From the NCBI GenBank assembly GCA_020091685.1, contig CM034604.1:8165682-8229681 (forward strand): a stretch of 64,000 bases of DNA, in the 5' to 3' direction. Shown here piece after piece: positions 11,061-22,497 of the stretch. Origin of the DNA: Lutjanus erythropterus (Eukaryota; Chordata; Actinopteri; Lutjaniformes; Lutjanidae). Under the pieces are notes generated by a model that saw nothing but the letters and a program-made list of their open reading frames with translations, was not told where the DNA came from and did not search any database. The translations under genes were made by a program, and so were the position numbers. Within the stretch, counting starts at the first letter, position 1, and each line of letters begins with the position of its first letter.

Positions 11061-12974
11061 ATGTAATGATAACTAAGTGAAATGTGTCTGAATGAACAAG
11101 AGTAAGAGGAGGATTTGCTCGTCAGCTGCTCTCACTTGTGACGTTTTGCAAAATTTGAGCAAAATCTCACATTTCTCTGTAAAGTGTTCACATGATTTGA
11201 CTGAAAAAAAGTAAGATAAGATAAAAAAAAAATCACTCATAATTACTCAGAGTTGGCAGAAAAGTGTATTTTGAGGGGTTTTGATTTTTACTCTTTAATG
11301 ATGTTGGAAAAATTCAAACTCTTGGCTATTAAACCTTGTACTGGGCCAATTTATTATTACATTATTTATTAAACATCAACTCTGTCGGATTTTCCATCTG
11401 ACAGAGTTGACAAAATGTTACATTTTTTGTCATTTCACAGCGTAGTCATAGCAACCATTTTATTTTTTTAAGTTCTCTTAATGTTAATCAAAATACACAT
11501 TTTTAAACCATAATTCTTATTTAGCTTTGATTTAGAAGGACTACAGAGTTGACATGGTTGAGACACATCTGACAGCAATATTATTTAATGAATTTCTTGA
11601 AATGCAGAAAACTTACCAGTGCTTGAGTAGTATTCCCACCTTTTTTAAACCAGGAAGTGAGACAGGGGTCCTTAGAGTTTAGCTTTTATGCCTGATTAAA
11701 TCATGTTTTTGTAAAAATCTGACAGAATCTGGGACACAACTTAAAAGGGACAACATTTTTAAAAAAAATTAAATTAAATTACAAAACAGTGATTGTAATT
11801 GTACATTTTTACACCATTGTTATCAGTAACTATTGTTAGTTTTAGATTTTGAAGGCTTTTAACACATTTTAAATTGTCTGAAGTTGTGAATTCTTGTCTG
11901 AGAGACAAGGAAGTTTTCTGACAGAACAAGTTTCAAACTCTAATTTCAAAAACTGGAATTAGAGTGTTGGTATTAATATATATTTATTTCTATTTTTTTG
12001 GCAGGGCATGATTTGTCTAAATGTTTAAGAATGGGTGATATTTTTATGGTTGGAGTAGTGTAAATAATTTCTCAGTACATGTATTTTAATGGTTGAATAG
12101 TTGAGTTTTTGCTCATCTCTCGGCTCTGACGTAAACTTCAGTTTTAATTATTTGTTTTTCCCAGAATTCTAGCTGCCACATTAAAATAATCCTCAGGTCT
12201 AAAAAAAAACACACTGAAATACAAAACAACCAAAACTCTTCATGCGCCTGACTGGGGAAACTTATGCAGAACCTCTGTGGATTTTCATTTAGTTTCTTCA
12301 CCACTAGATGGCGTTAGTTAGCTGTGTTGACTGGTTCTTCATGTCAGTCCTGAGTGATCACTGAAACCCAGTGTGTTAATTATCCAGAGCTCAGTGATCA
12401 GCACATTAATGCTGCTTATGAAATCAGTGGGTGTGTCACATTCAGCGAGGAGTCCCTTTAATGACACTGCTTCGTTATAACAGCGGCTGTAAATGATACC
12501 GTCTCTGTGAGCACGTGGCTCTGTTGGACTGTAAGATGAGAGTGAATCTGAGGTCAGCCGGTTTCCTTTCATTTGAGCTGTGCGTCTGAAAACAGGAAGC
12601 TACTGGGCAGAGGAAAGCTTCCGTCCTGTTGGCCCCGCCGCCTGCATCCTCCCAGCATTTATGAGGCAGCTGTTCTCAACATTACAGCCTGTCTGCAGGC
12701 TCCCGCTGCTTATACACTGTGGACAGTCCATTAATCTGAACACTGTGCAACATTAACATCTGTCCATACCGACCTGCTTTTATCATGCAGCTGGACTTGA
12801 AAATGCTGCTAGTACCCCAAAATGTGGTGGGGAGTGTTTGGATGTACAGAACTGTACTTATGAATGAAGACCCAGAGGTAGAGTTGGTAAGTATGACACC
12901 TAAAAGCAACAAAAGACCTTAAGAGATTATCAGAGGAGTCAAAAATATAAATAATACAGGGATAAATTATTCAA
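11061..12974. other. Intergenic, AT-rich
   Basis: No supported gene. A 10-bp perfect stem CAACTCTGTC/GACAGAGTTG lies at 11370-11420, and ACAGAGTTGACA motifs recur nearby, suggesting a decayed repeat. The stretch 12310-12700 is higher in GC and appears unique. Confidence 0.45.
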
Positions 12975-13724
12975 CCCTCTATGGTACATGATATGATGCC
13001 AGTTGGGAAAAAAAGTTTGATGTTTGGTGTTCTTTTGTCATAAAACAGACCAAATAAACACAATCGAAAGAAATTGTTAAGGAATGGAAAAGGAGAGATC
13101 TTTAAAATTTGAACAAAGTGTATTTAAAAACACTTTGAAAATACTCAGTAGCCTCAACAGGTTACTGTACACATCACCTGAAATATAAAAACACTGAAAC
13201 AGATTACAATTTAAGATACCAAACTGTCAAACTGTGATCATTGTTTTTTCATTTGAACGCTTGTTTTCAGTTTCATGAGTCAGTCAGTCAGCTGTTTCTT
13301 CTCTGACATCCGTTGCCATCATTTATGTTGCTGCCATCTTTGGCTCACTGCTTAAAGAAATTCATAAAGCAGTTCTTCTCAGCAGTGAACAAAGCTTACT
13401 TATCAAATAAACTACATTTAACCATTTGAAATTAAGCTTTACTCAACTAAAATTGTTAATCTTTTTTTTTTCCAGACTGAAAAAGACCAGGAAAAGACGT
13501 ATTCAGACCATTATTGCAGAGAGAACTGGTCGAGCTGATCTGTGTGAGAAAATCTGCAAAAAAGGGACTCTGCACGGCTTCCAGAGAGGCATGTGACAAA
13601 TTAAAACACTGCTACTGGTTCCTTATGGTCCTGACATTTTTTTAAAAAGTTGAGGATGTATTATGTGAGTGTAAAAGGCCAAAAATGGGTCTGTAGCCTA
13701 GAGGCAACATTGTACCATAGAGGG
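12975..13724. mobile_element. piggyBac-like element with TTAA-type target
   Basis: Perfect 14-bp terminal inverted repeats CCCTCTATGGTACA, followed by further partial match (GATGCC against GTTGCC). Flanks are TCAA on the left (12971-12974) and TTAA on the right (13725-13728). CCC ends at a TTAA target are the hallmark of piggyBac elements. At 750 bp it is too small for a complete transposase. Inside, TTTTTTTTTTCCAG at 13462-13475 is followed by a 40-codon Lys/Arg-rich frame to a stop (13477-13596), which may be a transposase or captured exon remnant. Confidence 0.7.
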
Positions 13725-16096
13725 TTAAAAATAATGCAGTGTAATCTCTCCTTCAACATCAAATCACTTGATTAAAGAAGGAAAACCTTTTTTTTTTTTC
13801 CTTTAATCAGTTCAGTTTTTATATATTTCACTAGCTCATGTTATGCTTTTATTTGTCCTGTTTTTGGTCGTGGTGGAGGAGTGCAGCACACACTCGTAAA
13901 CCTTCAGACCTCAAAAACAGGGAGGAGATTTTGTGTCCCGCATTCTGGTGACTTAAAAAGAATGAAAAAAACAAAATTTTTATGCCAAATACTATAAATC
14001 TCAGGAAAGATACAGAATAATTTGTCTGAATACTCCAGGTAGCATCCAGGTTTTTCCTGAACTCAGGATAGGACCTTATCCAGATTACTGAGACCAGGAT
14101 ATGGCGTTTACATACGCAACATGGTACTCCAAAAACCTGACTGGATGATTTACATGACCTGCACAAACTGCTGTAGTTTACATTTCAGTTAGTTAGTTAG
14201 GTGAGTTGGAGACTTAGATATCGCTATTAATAATAATGTGTGTTTTAATGCTGAAGTTTGTTTTATACTTGGCACTTATTTATCTTTTTATAGCGCTTAC
14301 CTTTAAAGTTTTTACGTGTTTGTTTTGGATGATGTAGATAATTAATAATTTAAGCACTTCAAGTCAAGCACTTTGCTTAGTGTATAAATATATATATATA
14401 TGAAAGGGCCAGACATCCAAATTAATTCAATGTACAAATAATATTTTTTTAGTACAAAAACACCTCTTATTTTAAGTCATCTTATACAATTATTTTATTC
14501 TTGTTATTTATATGAGAAATGGTTGTTTTAACACACTTCATTTTAATGAAGTTAACAGCTGGAGGAGAGACTGGAAGTCTAGAGAATTTTTATAAGAAGG
14601 GATGCTCCCGCTGTCCCCACCTGTGCCAGTGGCCTTTTAAACCTTTTATTCATTTTTATTTATAGAGGGATTTTAAAGAGATAATTCACCCAAAAATGAA
14701 AATCCAGTCATTATCAACTCACCCTCATGCAGATTGAAAGTCCGGTTTAGTTTTCTAGTTCACAAAACACTGCTGGAATTTCACAGGAAAACAGTGTTGC
14801 AGAATCTCCTGAACAATGGAAGTGAATGGTGACCAGTTTTCAAACATCTGTCTGAACTGGGCGGTGTGATGGCATGTTGAGACAGACAAGCAGTATGGAG
14901 GCATTTTATGCTTTTTTCCCCCAGTGGTTTTTTACATTTGAAAATTGGTCACCATTCACTTCCATTGTTTGGGAGATTCCACAACACTCTTTTCCTGTGA
15001 AACTCCAGCAGGGTTTTGCAGACTAACAAAATAAACCCGACCCTCGATCGGCATGAGGACTGAATTTTCATTGCTGAGCTATACCTTACAGCATTAATAA
15101 TAGTACAATAAGGGACCTTTTTAAAGTATGTCAAACACTTGCGGTGTCAGATGTGTCCCAGAAAATAAGCTACAAACACACAACCTGGACTAATTGCTGC
15201 CTTGGACATACATGGACACGCCCATCTCAGCGATTGAATGAGAGACAGATGTATTGATGAGTAAATCAAATCTTAATTTATTTAAACATATTGGTAGAAA
15301 AGAAAAACAAGAAGCTTTTCCTCTTGAAAGAAAAAATACTAGCCTTCTTCTTTTTTTTACATTTCAATTTAATCGTTAAGTAACAGAACTATTTATTGAT
15401 AAGTCATATTAGCTTTTGCTTGTTTGGGACTCAATAGATAAAAAGATTTATGAAAAACAAAAACTTCTTCCACTCTCTTCCACTGACAAAGCGAGAAAGA
15501 GGGGAAACCTGTCTCACTTCCATAAATCTGGACCGGTCCAGCAGCTCCACCAAAATCTAATTTGAAAAGTGGAAGCAAATGTTTGCCTTGTAAACAAGCT
15601 CTCCAGCTCGACTGCCTCTTCACAGTTATTTCAGGATGGCAGAATATACTTAGAACAGACACACATGCTTCTGAGATTCTCCCTCGCAGGGAAATGTAAT
15701 AAACCCCGCCCCGCGGCCATAGCTAATATTTGACCTCTGTTTAAGCAAATATAATTACAGGGATGCTCACGCAGCCCTGAGGAGGAGGAGGCATCTTCAG
15801 AGGGAAGTGGACTCATCTTCACTGCAGTGATTGAGACGAGGAGGAGAAGAAAGGCGGCCGTGGGGGACCTGAGGCCGAGGGGAACACAAACTCATCTCTG
15901 TGAACCAAAATAAGATCGTTCCCTCAGCACAGAAGCATCAAGCGAGCCCAGTGTGGGTGGCGTACTGACTTACGTAATGTGTTTTATAGGGCTTGTTTGT
16001 TTGTGGAAGTTTGTGCTGAGGTTAAGGGGCGTGACGGGGATGAGAGGAATGAACCAGTGGTACTTTTCCTCCCTTCTCTCCAGCTCCATCAGCCTG
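13725..16096. other. Intergenic between mobile elements
   Basis: Holds the foldback MITE at 14675-15087 and a short (TA)n run at 14388-14401. The part 15480-15960 is GC-richer and may be unique, but no coding sequence or clear motif is supported. Confidence 0.45.
14675..15087. mobile_element. Foldback MITE, family A copy 2
   Basis: Ends AAAGAGATAATTCACCCAAA and, inverted on the right, AAGGTATAGCTCAGCAATGA, with GAAAATCCAGTCAT/GAAAATTCAGTCCTCAT inside each end. The whole element is a long palindrome: AACAATGGAAGTGAATGGTG (about 14813) is inverted as CACCATTCACTTCCATTGTT (about 14950). Confidence 0.75.
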
Positions 16097-16104
16097 CCTG
16101 GAGT

Positions 16105-17351
16105 CAGAGATGGGAAGTAACTAAGTACAAATACTTAGTTACTGTCCTTAAAGAGATTTTTCAGGTATCTATACTTTAATTGTTTATTTTTCAGACAACC
16201 TTTTACTTTTACTCCCTACAACTTAACACAAATATCTACTTTCTATTCTTTACTCTTGAGGGGAATTACTGATAATTTTTATTTTGCAACATTGTGCGGC
16301 GCTTTTCCAACAGCAAGACTGATGTCATCGTAAAAGGATGGAACAACAAAGAAAAGATGATTCCTTGGTGTATCCATTTGTGCATATGACACAAAACAGA
16401 CGCAACAAGCCGAAAACGATGTGAAAGATGATGTTACAAGACGTAACAAGATGAAAACAATGTAACAACAAAAATGTAACAAGACAAAACTGCATAAGAG
16501 ATGCAGAAAAATGAAAATGATGTAAGATTTAATGACAAAAACAATGTAAAAGACTTAACAAGACGAAAGGGACAAAAGATGGGATGAGACTATAAATTAC
16601 GTTAAAGATGTAAAACAATGTAAAAGATGCAGCAAGACAAAAATGATGTAAAAACAAAAAAAAAAACATAAGCCGAAAACGACGTATCAAGCAACATCAA
16701 AGACCTAACAAATGAAGTAAACTAAGTAAAAATACTTGCTTACAAAACTACATTAAAGACTAAGACTAAGACAAAAATGACATAAAATGTAACAAGATGA
16801 AAATGGCAATAAACAATGAAATAATCCAAGGTAATAATGTAACGAGGACAATGTAAAAAGACTAAACAAGACAATAGCAGCGTAACAAGACATGACAAGA
16901 TGAAAAAGACATAAAAGACAAAATGACAAAAATGTAAAAGATGTGACCAAACTACGTAAAAGACGCCGCAAAAGACATAAAACATGTAACAAGAATAAAG
17001 TACACAAGACAAAAATGACGTAAAAGATGTAACAGGACGATGACAACATGAGACAAAACATAAAAGACTTAACAATGTTGTAAAAGACGTAACAAGACAA
17101 GACAAACTCAGCTGTAGAGACAAGGTAAGGTTCCATTAGTTTTGCACAAGTCATCCAAACAGTCAGTAGAAATGTCCTTCAGAGGACAACTTTTTACTTT
17201 TATACTTTGACCACATTCCAGAGCCTGTACTTTTTCACTTTTACTGTAGTAAAGAAGTTGAATCAATACTTCTACTTTTACCAGAGTATTTTGTATACAA
17301 GTATCTGTACTTCTGCTTGAATAAAGCATGTGTGTACTTTTACCACCTCTG
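16105..17351. mobile_element. hAT-like non-autonomous element with intact 8-bp target duplication
   Basis: Flanked by perfect direct repeats CCTGGAGT at 16097-16104 and 17352-17359. Ends are CAGAGATGGGAAGTA and the inverted right end CAGAGGTGGTAAAAGTA. Both ends are rich in GTACTTTTAC motifs. The interior is filled by a degenerate minisatellite. No transposase frame remains. Confidence 0.85.
16380..17105. repeat. Degenerate minisatellite inside the hAT-like element
   Basis: Purine-rich units built from GATGTAACAAGAC and ACGTAAAAGAT recur dozens of times with point changes and variable spacing. Long minus-strand frames here are artefacts of the low-complexity sequence. Confidence 0.8.
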
Positions 17352-17359
17352 CCTGGAGT

Positions 17360-20255
17360 GAAGGGTTTTCAAGGGAGGGGAGCATCATCCATCCATTTTC
17401 CAGCTGCTTTTCTGAGCCAAGGTTGTGGTGGAAAGTAGCATCTCATGTTGAGACTAAAGCCTTTTGATGAGTTAATCATGTTTCCACAGCCATAATGTGA
17501 AAAGCATTTGGGAGGCAAAATAAAACACTAAATTAGGGATGTCAAAGCAACGCTTTAAAGAAAGTGAGAAAAAGATTGGCTGTGAAATGCCACATAAAAA
17601 GGAACAGTGAAATGTGACTTCTGGAGTAACTGCTTGCTGGATTTTTACCAATTGTGAATTAGACAATTGTTGAGCCAAAAGAGACAACTTACTTTAGCTT
17701 TGTGCTTCAGTATCAATTCCACTGTCCCCAGAACACAGCTTTATCCCACTGTGGAGCTTACCGTTAACTAACTGGGAGCAGATCAGCCTCAACTTTCCAC
17801 ACTGGAGGAAAGACGGGGAGCAGAAAGTCGATCGGAGAGGACTTCTCTTTCCAACTGACCTCTGGGGAAACAGGTGTTTTCTGCACATGGTCTGAATGGA
17901 TTTAGTACGAACAGAAAGAGGGAGAGTGACAGAAGGAAAAGATGGATGAAAAAGGAGAGGTCTGTCTACATCTGTCACCTGTTTGGACAGACAGCTCAGT
18001 AAGGAACAGTGGAGCCCTCCAGTCAAGGACTGGTCACACTGAGCAGCTGTGAAGTGAGTTAAATGTGCAACAACTGATTTCTGGCCACTCGGTGGCGACA
18101 CAATCTATTTAAACATCTAGAAAATAATAGATTTCATTTTGAGTCGCATTTATGGACACCTGATGAAAGATTTAAGTCACTCTCCCTTTAGCTGGTTTTG
18201 GTCTCTACCGACTCATCGCCCAAGAAATAGCTGGCTCACTAACAATTAAGTTTGTGGAGTCAAGTCCCAAACCCAATGAGTAAAAAGTATGTTCTTTAAA
18301 AAGTTCCACAAAACAATTTCCTGAATCGCTAACGCTATTCATTCTCATCAAGTCATTCAATCATTCATACATACAGTTGTAGGTGAGAACCATGAAGAAC
18401 TGAGTACTGAGTGCCAGCAGGAAAGAATGATACCAATGTTTTTTTTTTTTTAAAAGAGTTGGTCAAAATGTGCAGGTTGAGAATTATAGAGGAGATCCAA
18501 CTTCGTTTGACATTTGAAGTTTCACAAAGAAAAAAAATTTGAGGCTAATATAAATATAGTGAGTAAGCTAATGCATAGCTAACAATAGCTTTACAGCTAC
18601 GTAACTTTCTATATCAATGAGGCTGGAAAACCAACTGTTACATTCTGACATGTTTAGGACTCACTACCAGCTACATTTAAGACACTGTGAACATATTTCT
18701 CATGTGTCCGTCAATATTTTTTTTAAGTATTTCATTAAAAAATGGTGAAGGAGTTAGGGGTTGTAAATTGTGAAAACTTTGTTTTTTCCTTTTTTGAAAA
18801 AACTTAATGCCCTTAATGGGCCTTGGAAACACATTTTCCACATAAGTTTCAATGTAGAGAACATTGAACTCGTGTAACTGATCAGTTGTTTTGCCTGTCA
18901 GTCTTGACTGTCCCATGAAATATTAATTAGAACTTGATCAATTGCAAAAAAAAAATCCTGAAGACCTCCCTCCATTTGTAATCTAGCCTATACAGCCAAC
19001 TTCTGACAAAACCACACTTCATATATTCTAGTTTATTCACTTCAAGCCAGTTGGTGGAAATGCACTTTATTTGCTTTTTTTCTTTTTTGCAAAAATTTAT
19101 GAAAAGTTTGTTTCAAATTCCCTTGACAATTAGAAGGAGAACCGGCTAATAATTATAGCTAACCTGACATGCCAGATGGTTTGTTATACAGAACCATCTG
19201 GGAACTCATCTGTTTGGAAAAAGGCAAGCACTTTCAAAAAAACCCACTTGGCCTTTGATTGAATGAACCATCTGTCTATCATGGGCTAACCTCAATCAAT
19301 CAGATCAATGACTCCATGGATGCTTCTTGTTCTGGTTTCAACTAAAACCACACCAGCAGCTGCTAACAGTGCTCCCTAGAATGCTGATTGGCTGCACCAC
19401 TTTTGGTGTGGACACAAATGTATAACTTGAAGATGGGTTCTTGTGTGATCTCGCAAACACAGCTGCCTTGCAAGATAAGATTAAAGGTTAAGATGTAACA
19501 CTCCGGTGTTAAAAAATGGCTACTGCAGTCCAGAATGAGTCGTTCCCCAGCTGCAGGGACACTGAACCTACAGAATACGAATGGCGCACAACATTATACT
19601 TTGACCCTGCCCAGCACAGACGAGTCTTCCACTTTAAGTTGATTCACGTATTCATAACAATTAATGTAAAGCTAAGCCTGTTACCGTATTACCGTATATT
19701 ACCGTAATTTGGTATCAACTTTAGGATCAGTTTAAAGTGACGTTAAACAGGCAGCGTGCAAGATCACACAGGCTAAAACAAAAACAGTTCAGAGGAGAAC
19801 ATTCTGGCTGCAGCACTGTTGTCATAGCAGCCAGTATTTAAATGTAGCATGTTTCCTTAATCTCTGATGACACATCATGATCATGATCCTTTTATGATTC
19901 AGTGCAGTAAATAAATTACACATTTCTCCCGTAAAGCTGACTGTAAAAAGCTTGTGTGCTCCTTTAATATTCTCACAATAGCTTGGAAAAGACTGATACA
20001 CAAACCACAGTCAAAAATAGGTCTTGTTACAAAGAGAAGACAGTCAGCAGATTTTGTTCCAACGTTGCCCTGGAAATATTACAAAGGAGTAACTCATTCA
20101 AAATATAGATTTGTTAGACAAGCGAAACCACTGCTGATGGCAGCTGTGGTGCTTTGCTTAGTGCTTTGTGCCAGAGCGTTGTCTCCCTGTAATTAACGCT
20201 GTCTGCCTCAGCAGGCCTAAAAGTTTGGAGCAGTTGATGTAATGCTTAAAATGAG

Positions 20256-20256
<1 letters not shown>
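17360..20256. other. Intergenic, no gene
   Basis: No coding support. 18760-18900 (CTTTTTTGAAAAAACTTAAT, GGAAACACATTTTCCAC) is an older copy of a repeat seen again at 36540-36660. TATTACCG units repeat at 19682-19707. Confidence 0.45.
18760..18900. repeat. Dispersed repeat, family C copy 1
   Basis: CCTTTTTTGAAAAAACTTAA and GGAAACACATTTTCCA match 36548-36605 (CCTTTTTTGAAAAAGTTAAT, GAAACACTTTTTCCA) in the same orientation, followed in both by GACTG/GACTGATC sequence. Confidence 0.5.

Positions 20257-20298
<42 letters not shown>
20257..20298. repeat. (CA)n microsatellite
   Basis: Uninterrupted CA dinucleotides, about 21 units. Confidence 0.95.
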
Positions 20299-20302
<4 letters not shown>

Positions 20303-21429
20303 TTTTCTTTTTTACCCATCTATTAACCCCATTCTGAGATGGACCTGGACTTGTAAATGTGAGAAGATGAGATCTGTATCACAACCAGTAATAAAATCTG
20401 ATTATTATCCTCGTGTAAACCGAGTCTGCATGAGCATAAAGGGCAGGCGGCCCAGCCCAGATTAATCCCAGTGAATGACTCGAGGCCAGATGTAACAGAT
20501 AGCACTGAAGGCGCCAGCAGTTCTGAGACAATGAAACAGGTGTACGCTGTTATGATTAGAGATATACTCTCTGCTTTTATCGCATTTTATGGTCCAAATG
20601 TGTGCATGTATACAAAGGATTGGAAGAGAGCAGCAGACAATAGCAGACCGCAGGACAATAGTGATTTAAAAAAAAAAAAAAAGACATTTTAATCATACAG
20701 TAACATCTGAGGCATGTGGCGACTTGAACACAAGAGCACACTGAATCGAACACCAGCTCCCACAAATACAAAAAGTGTCAGGCAGCGACTGAATCGGCTC
20801 GTAAAATGTGGCACGTTTACGTTACAGCTGATGTGATCATATCTGACAACATATACTGAGAGTTACACACAATATCACAATACAGATACTGTACGATTTG
20901 ATGTCGGTGCAAATGGCTGCTGTATGAGTACATTAACGTTTAACTTAGCGAAATTTCAGCCGTTTCTAGATGGTAACCCTAGATTTGCACACTTTGTTTC
21001 TTTATTGTGTGTGATGTCCAAACTAATTATGTTGCAATGTGACAATGCTGTGGTTAAGATCTGTTTAGCTTTAGGGACAAAAAACCCATGGTTAGGGTTT
21101 GGGAAAGATCATGGTTTGGGTTAAAATGATCACTCTTGTGAGTTTGCGGGTCTGAGGTTACCATCTAGACAGGAGCCAAAATTCCATGGAGGTGTCTTTG
21201 TGAAAAGACTGGTGCAGCTTTAATAATAGTGCGTTACACAGTAAGATCAAACACAATCTGGCACATAAAGACCTAGGGCTGCATTACACAAACTTCCTAG
21301 CTTGCACGTCTTATTTTTAACTGTTTGGTAACCATGGTAATTAGTGTTATGACCTGATTTAGAGAAAAAAGTCTTTACAGATGAACAGATGTTCCTAAAT
21401 TAAGATTAGAGATCTATCTTTAGGATTTA
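20299..21429. other. Intergenic, no gene
   Basis: A poly-A run lies at 20668-20682. No coding region or recognisable element is supported. Confidence 0.4.
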
Positions 21430-21945
21430 AGACTAGTTTACAACCTAACTAACTGTAGCTAACAGTACTGTCACCTAACAGAAACTAATGGTAATGTTAG
21501 CTTACAGTAGCTAATGGTAGGCGATCTTTCCCACAAGGACAGTGAAGTCATGACTCACCCTAACCTCATCCTACTGTGTTCCTTGGTTTGGGTTGTTTTG
21601 GTTAGGTAAGAATATCAAGTTAAGCCAATCAGAGGCAGAGTAGGGCTGGTCACGCCTTTATCATCCTAGGAAAAAATATTGGACAGCAGATAACGTTAAG
21701 GTTTGCTAACAGTAGTGTCAGCTAACAGTAGTAAATGGTAGAGTAAGCTGATAACAGCTAACGGTGGTATCAGCTGACAGCATTTAACGGTAGTGTTAGC
21801 TAACAGTGGTGTTAGCTGTCAGTCACTACCAGTAATGTTATTTGATAGTCGTTAACAGTATTGTCAGCTACCAGCAGTGTTAGCCAACAGTAGCTAATGG
21901 TAGGGTCAGCTAAAAGCAGCTAACAGTAGAGTTAGCCAACATGTT
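21430..21945. repeat. Degenerate GCTAACAGTAG minisatellite, split by a foldback element
   Basis: Units such as AGCTAACAGTAGTGT and AGCTAATGGTAG recur many times at 21430-21530 and 21700-21945. The gap (about 21535-21695) holds a copy of the foldback repeat also found at 29615. The array lies just past the disp1 3' end. Confidence 0.7.
21535..21695. mobile_element. Foldback repeat, family D copy 1
   Basis: AAGTCATGACTCACCCTAAC on the left is inverted on the right as GGGCTGGTCACGCC, with CCAATCAGAGGCAGAGT and AAAAATATTGGACAGCAGAT shared with the copy at 29615-29830. Confidence 0.55.
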
Positions 21946-22009
21946 TTTTTCTTGCTTTTACACAATGGATGCCAGATACGGTGGCAACTGGGTATCTTAG
22001 CCCATTCTC

Positions 22010-22015
22010 TTTATT
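22010..22015 (-). terminator. disp1: Candidate disp1 polyadenylation signal
   Basis: TTTATT on the plus strand reads AATAAA on the minus strand, about 480 bases past the stop codon. Other sites further downstream are possible. Confidence 0.3.
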
Positions 22016-22497
22016 TTCTATCCCAAGTTAGCACTGTTGTAACATTCCCAAAAAGAACATCTTCGGATTTCTCTACAGACGTTTCCAAAACCTCTAATTT
22101 TCACTACATTTCTATGTGAAAAATTTGACTTTACAAGCTTAAAAAGTAGTGTTAGTTGCTAGGTAACAGACATAGAAGTTGGATTGAGTATTCAGGATTT
22201 AGTAACCAAAGACAAGACAGGATGAAATTTGCTTTTGAAATACCAAAAGGGGAAAAAATCCTTGTCCTAACTTAACTCAAGACTTAAGACAGAAAGTTTG
22301 TGTAATACGGCCCCCTAGTGAATAGAAGAAACATGTAAACAGAATATATTTAGTGAGTCCGTGCTGTTTTATGAAACACACTGAGGCACTTGGTCAACAA
22401 ACACATCACAAATCTTGTTTGATTGCACTGATACACTGTATGTGTCATTCCTTTTTTGGACATTTGTTCTGGATCATATTAAAATATCATTTTATCA

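Noticed and set aside
13477-13596. Independent gene exon
   Set aside because: Only one acceptor and 40 codons are visible, no matching upstream exon, and it lies wholly inside a mobile element; kept only as a finding.
16380-17105. CRISPR-like repetitive array
   Set aside because: Units are degenerate and without regular spacers, and the window is vertebrate.
16740-17154. Minus-strand frames of 127 and 133 codons
   Set aside because: Phe/Leu/Cys-rich translations of the degenerate minisatellite inside the hAT-like element.
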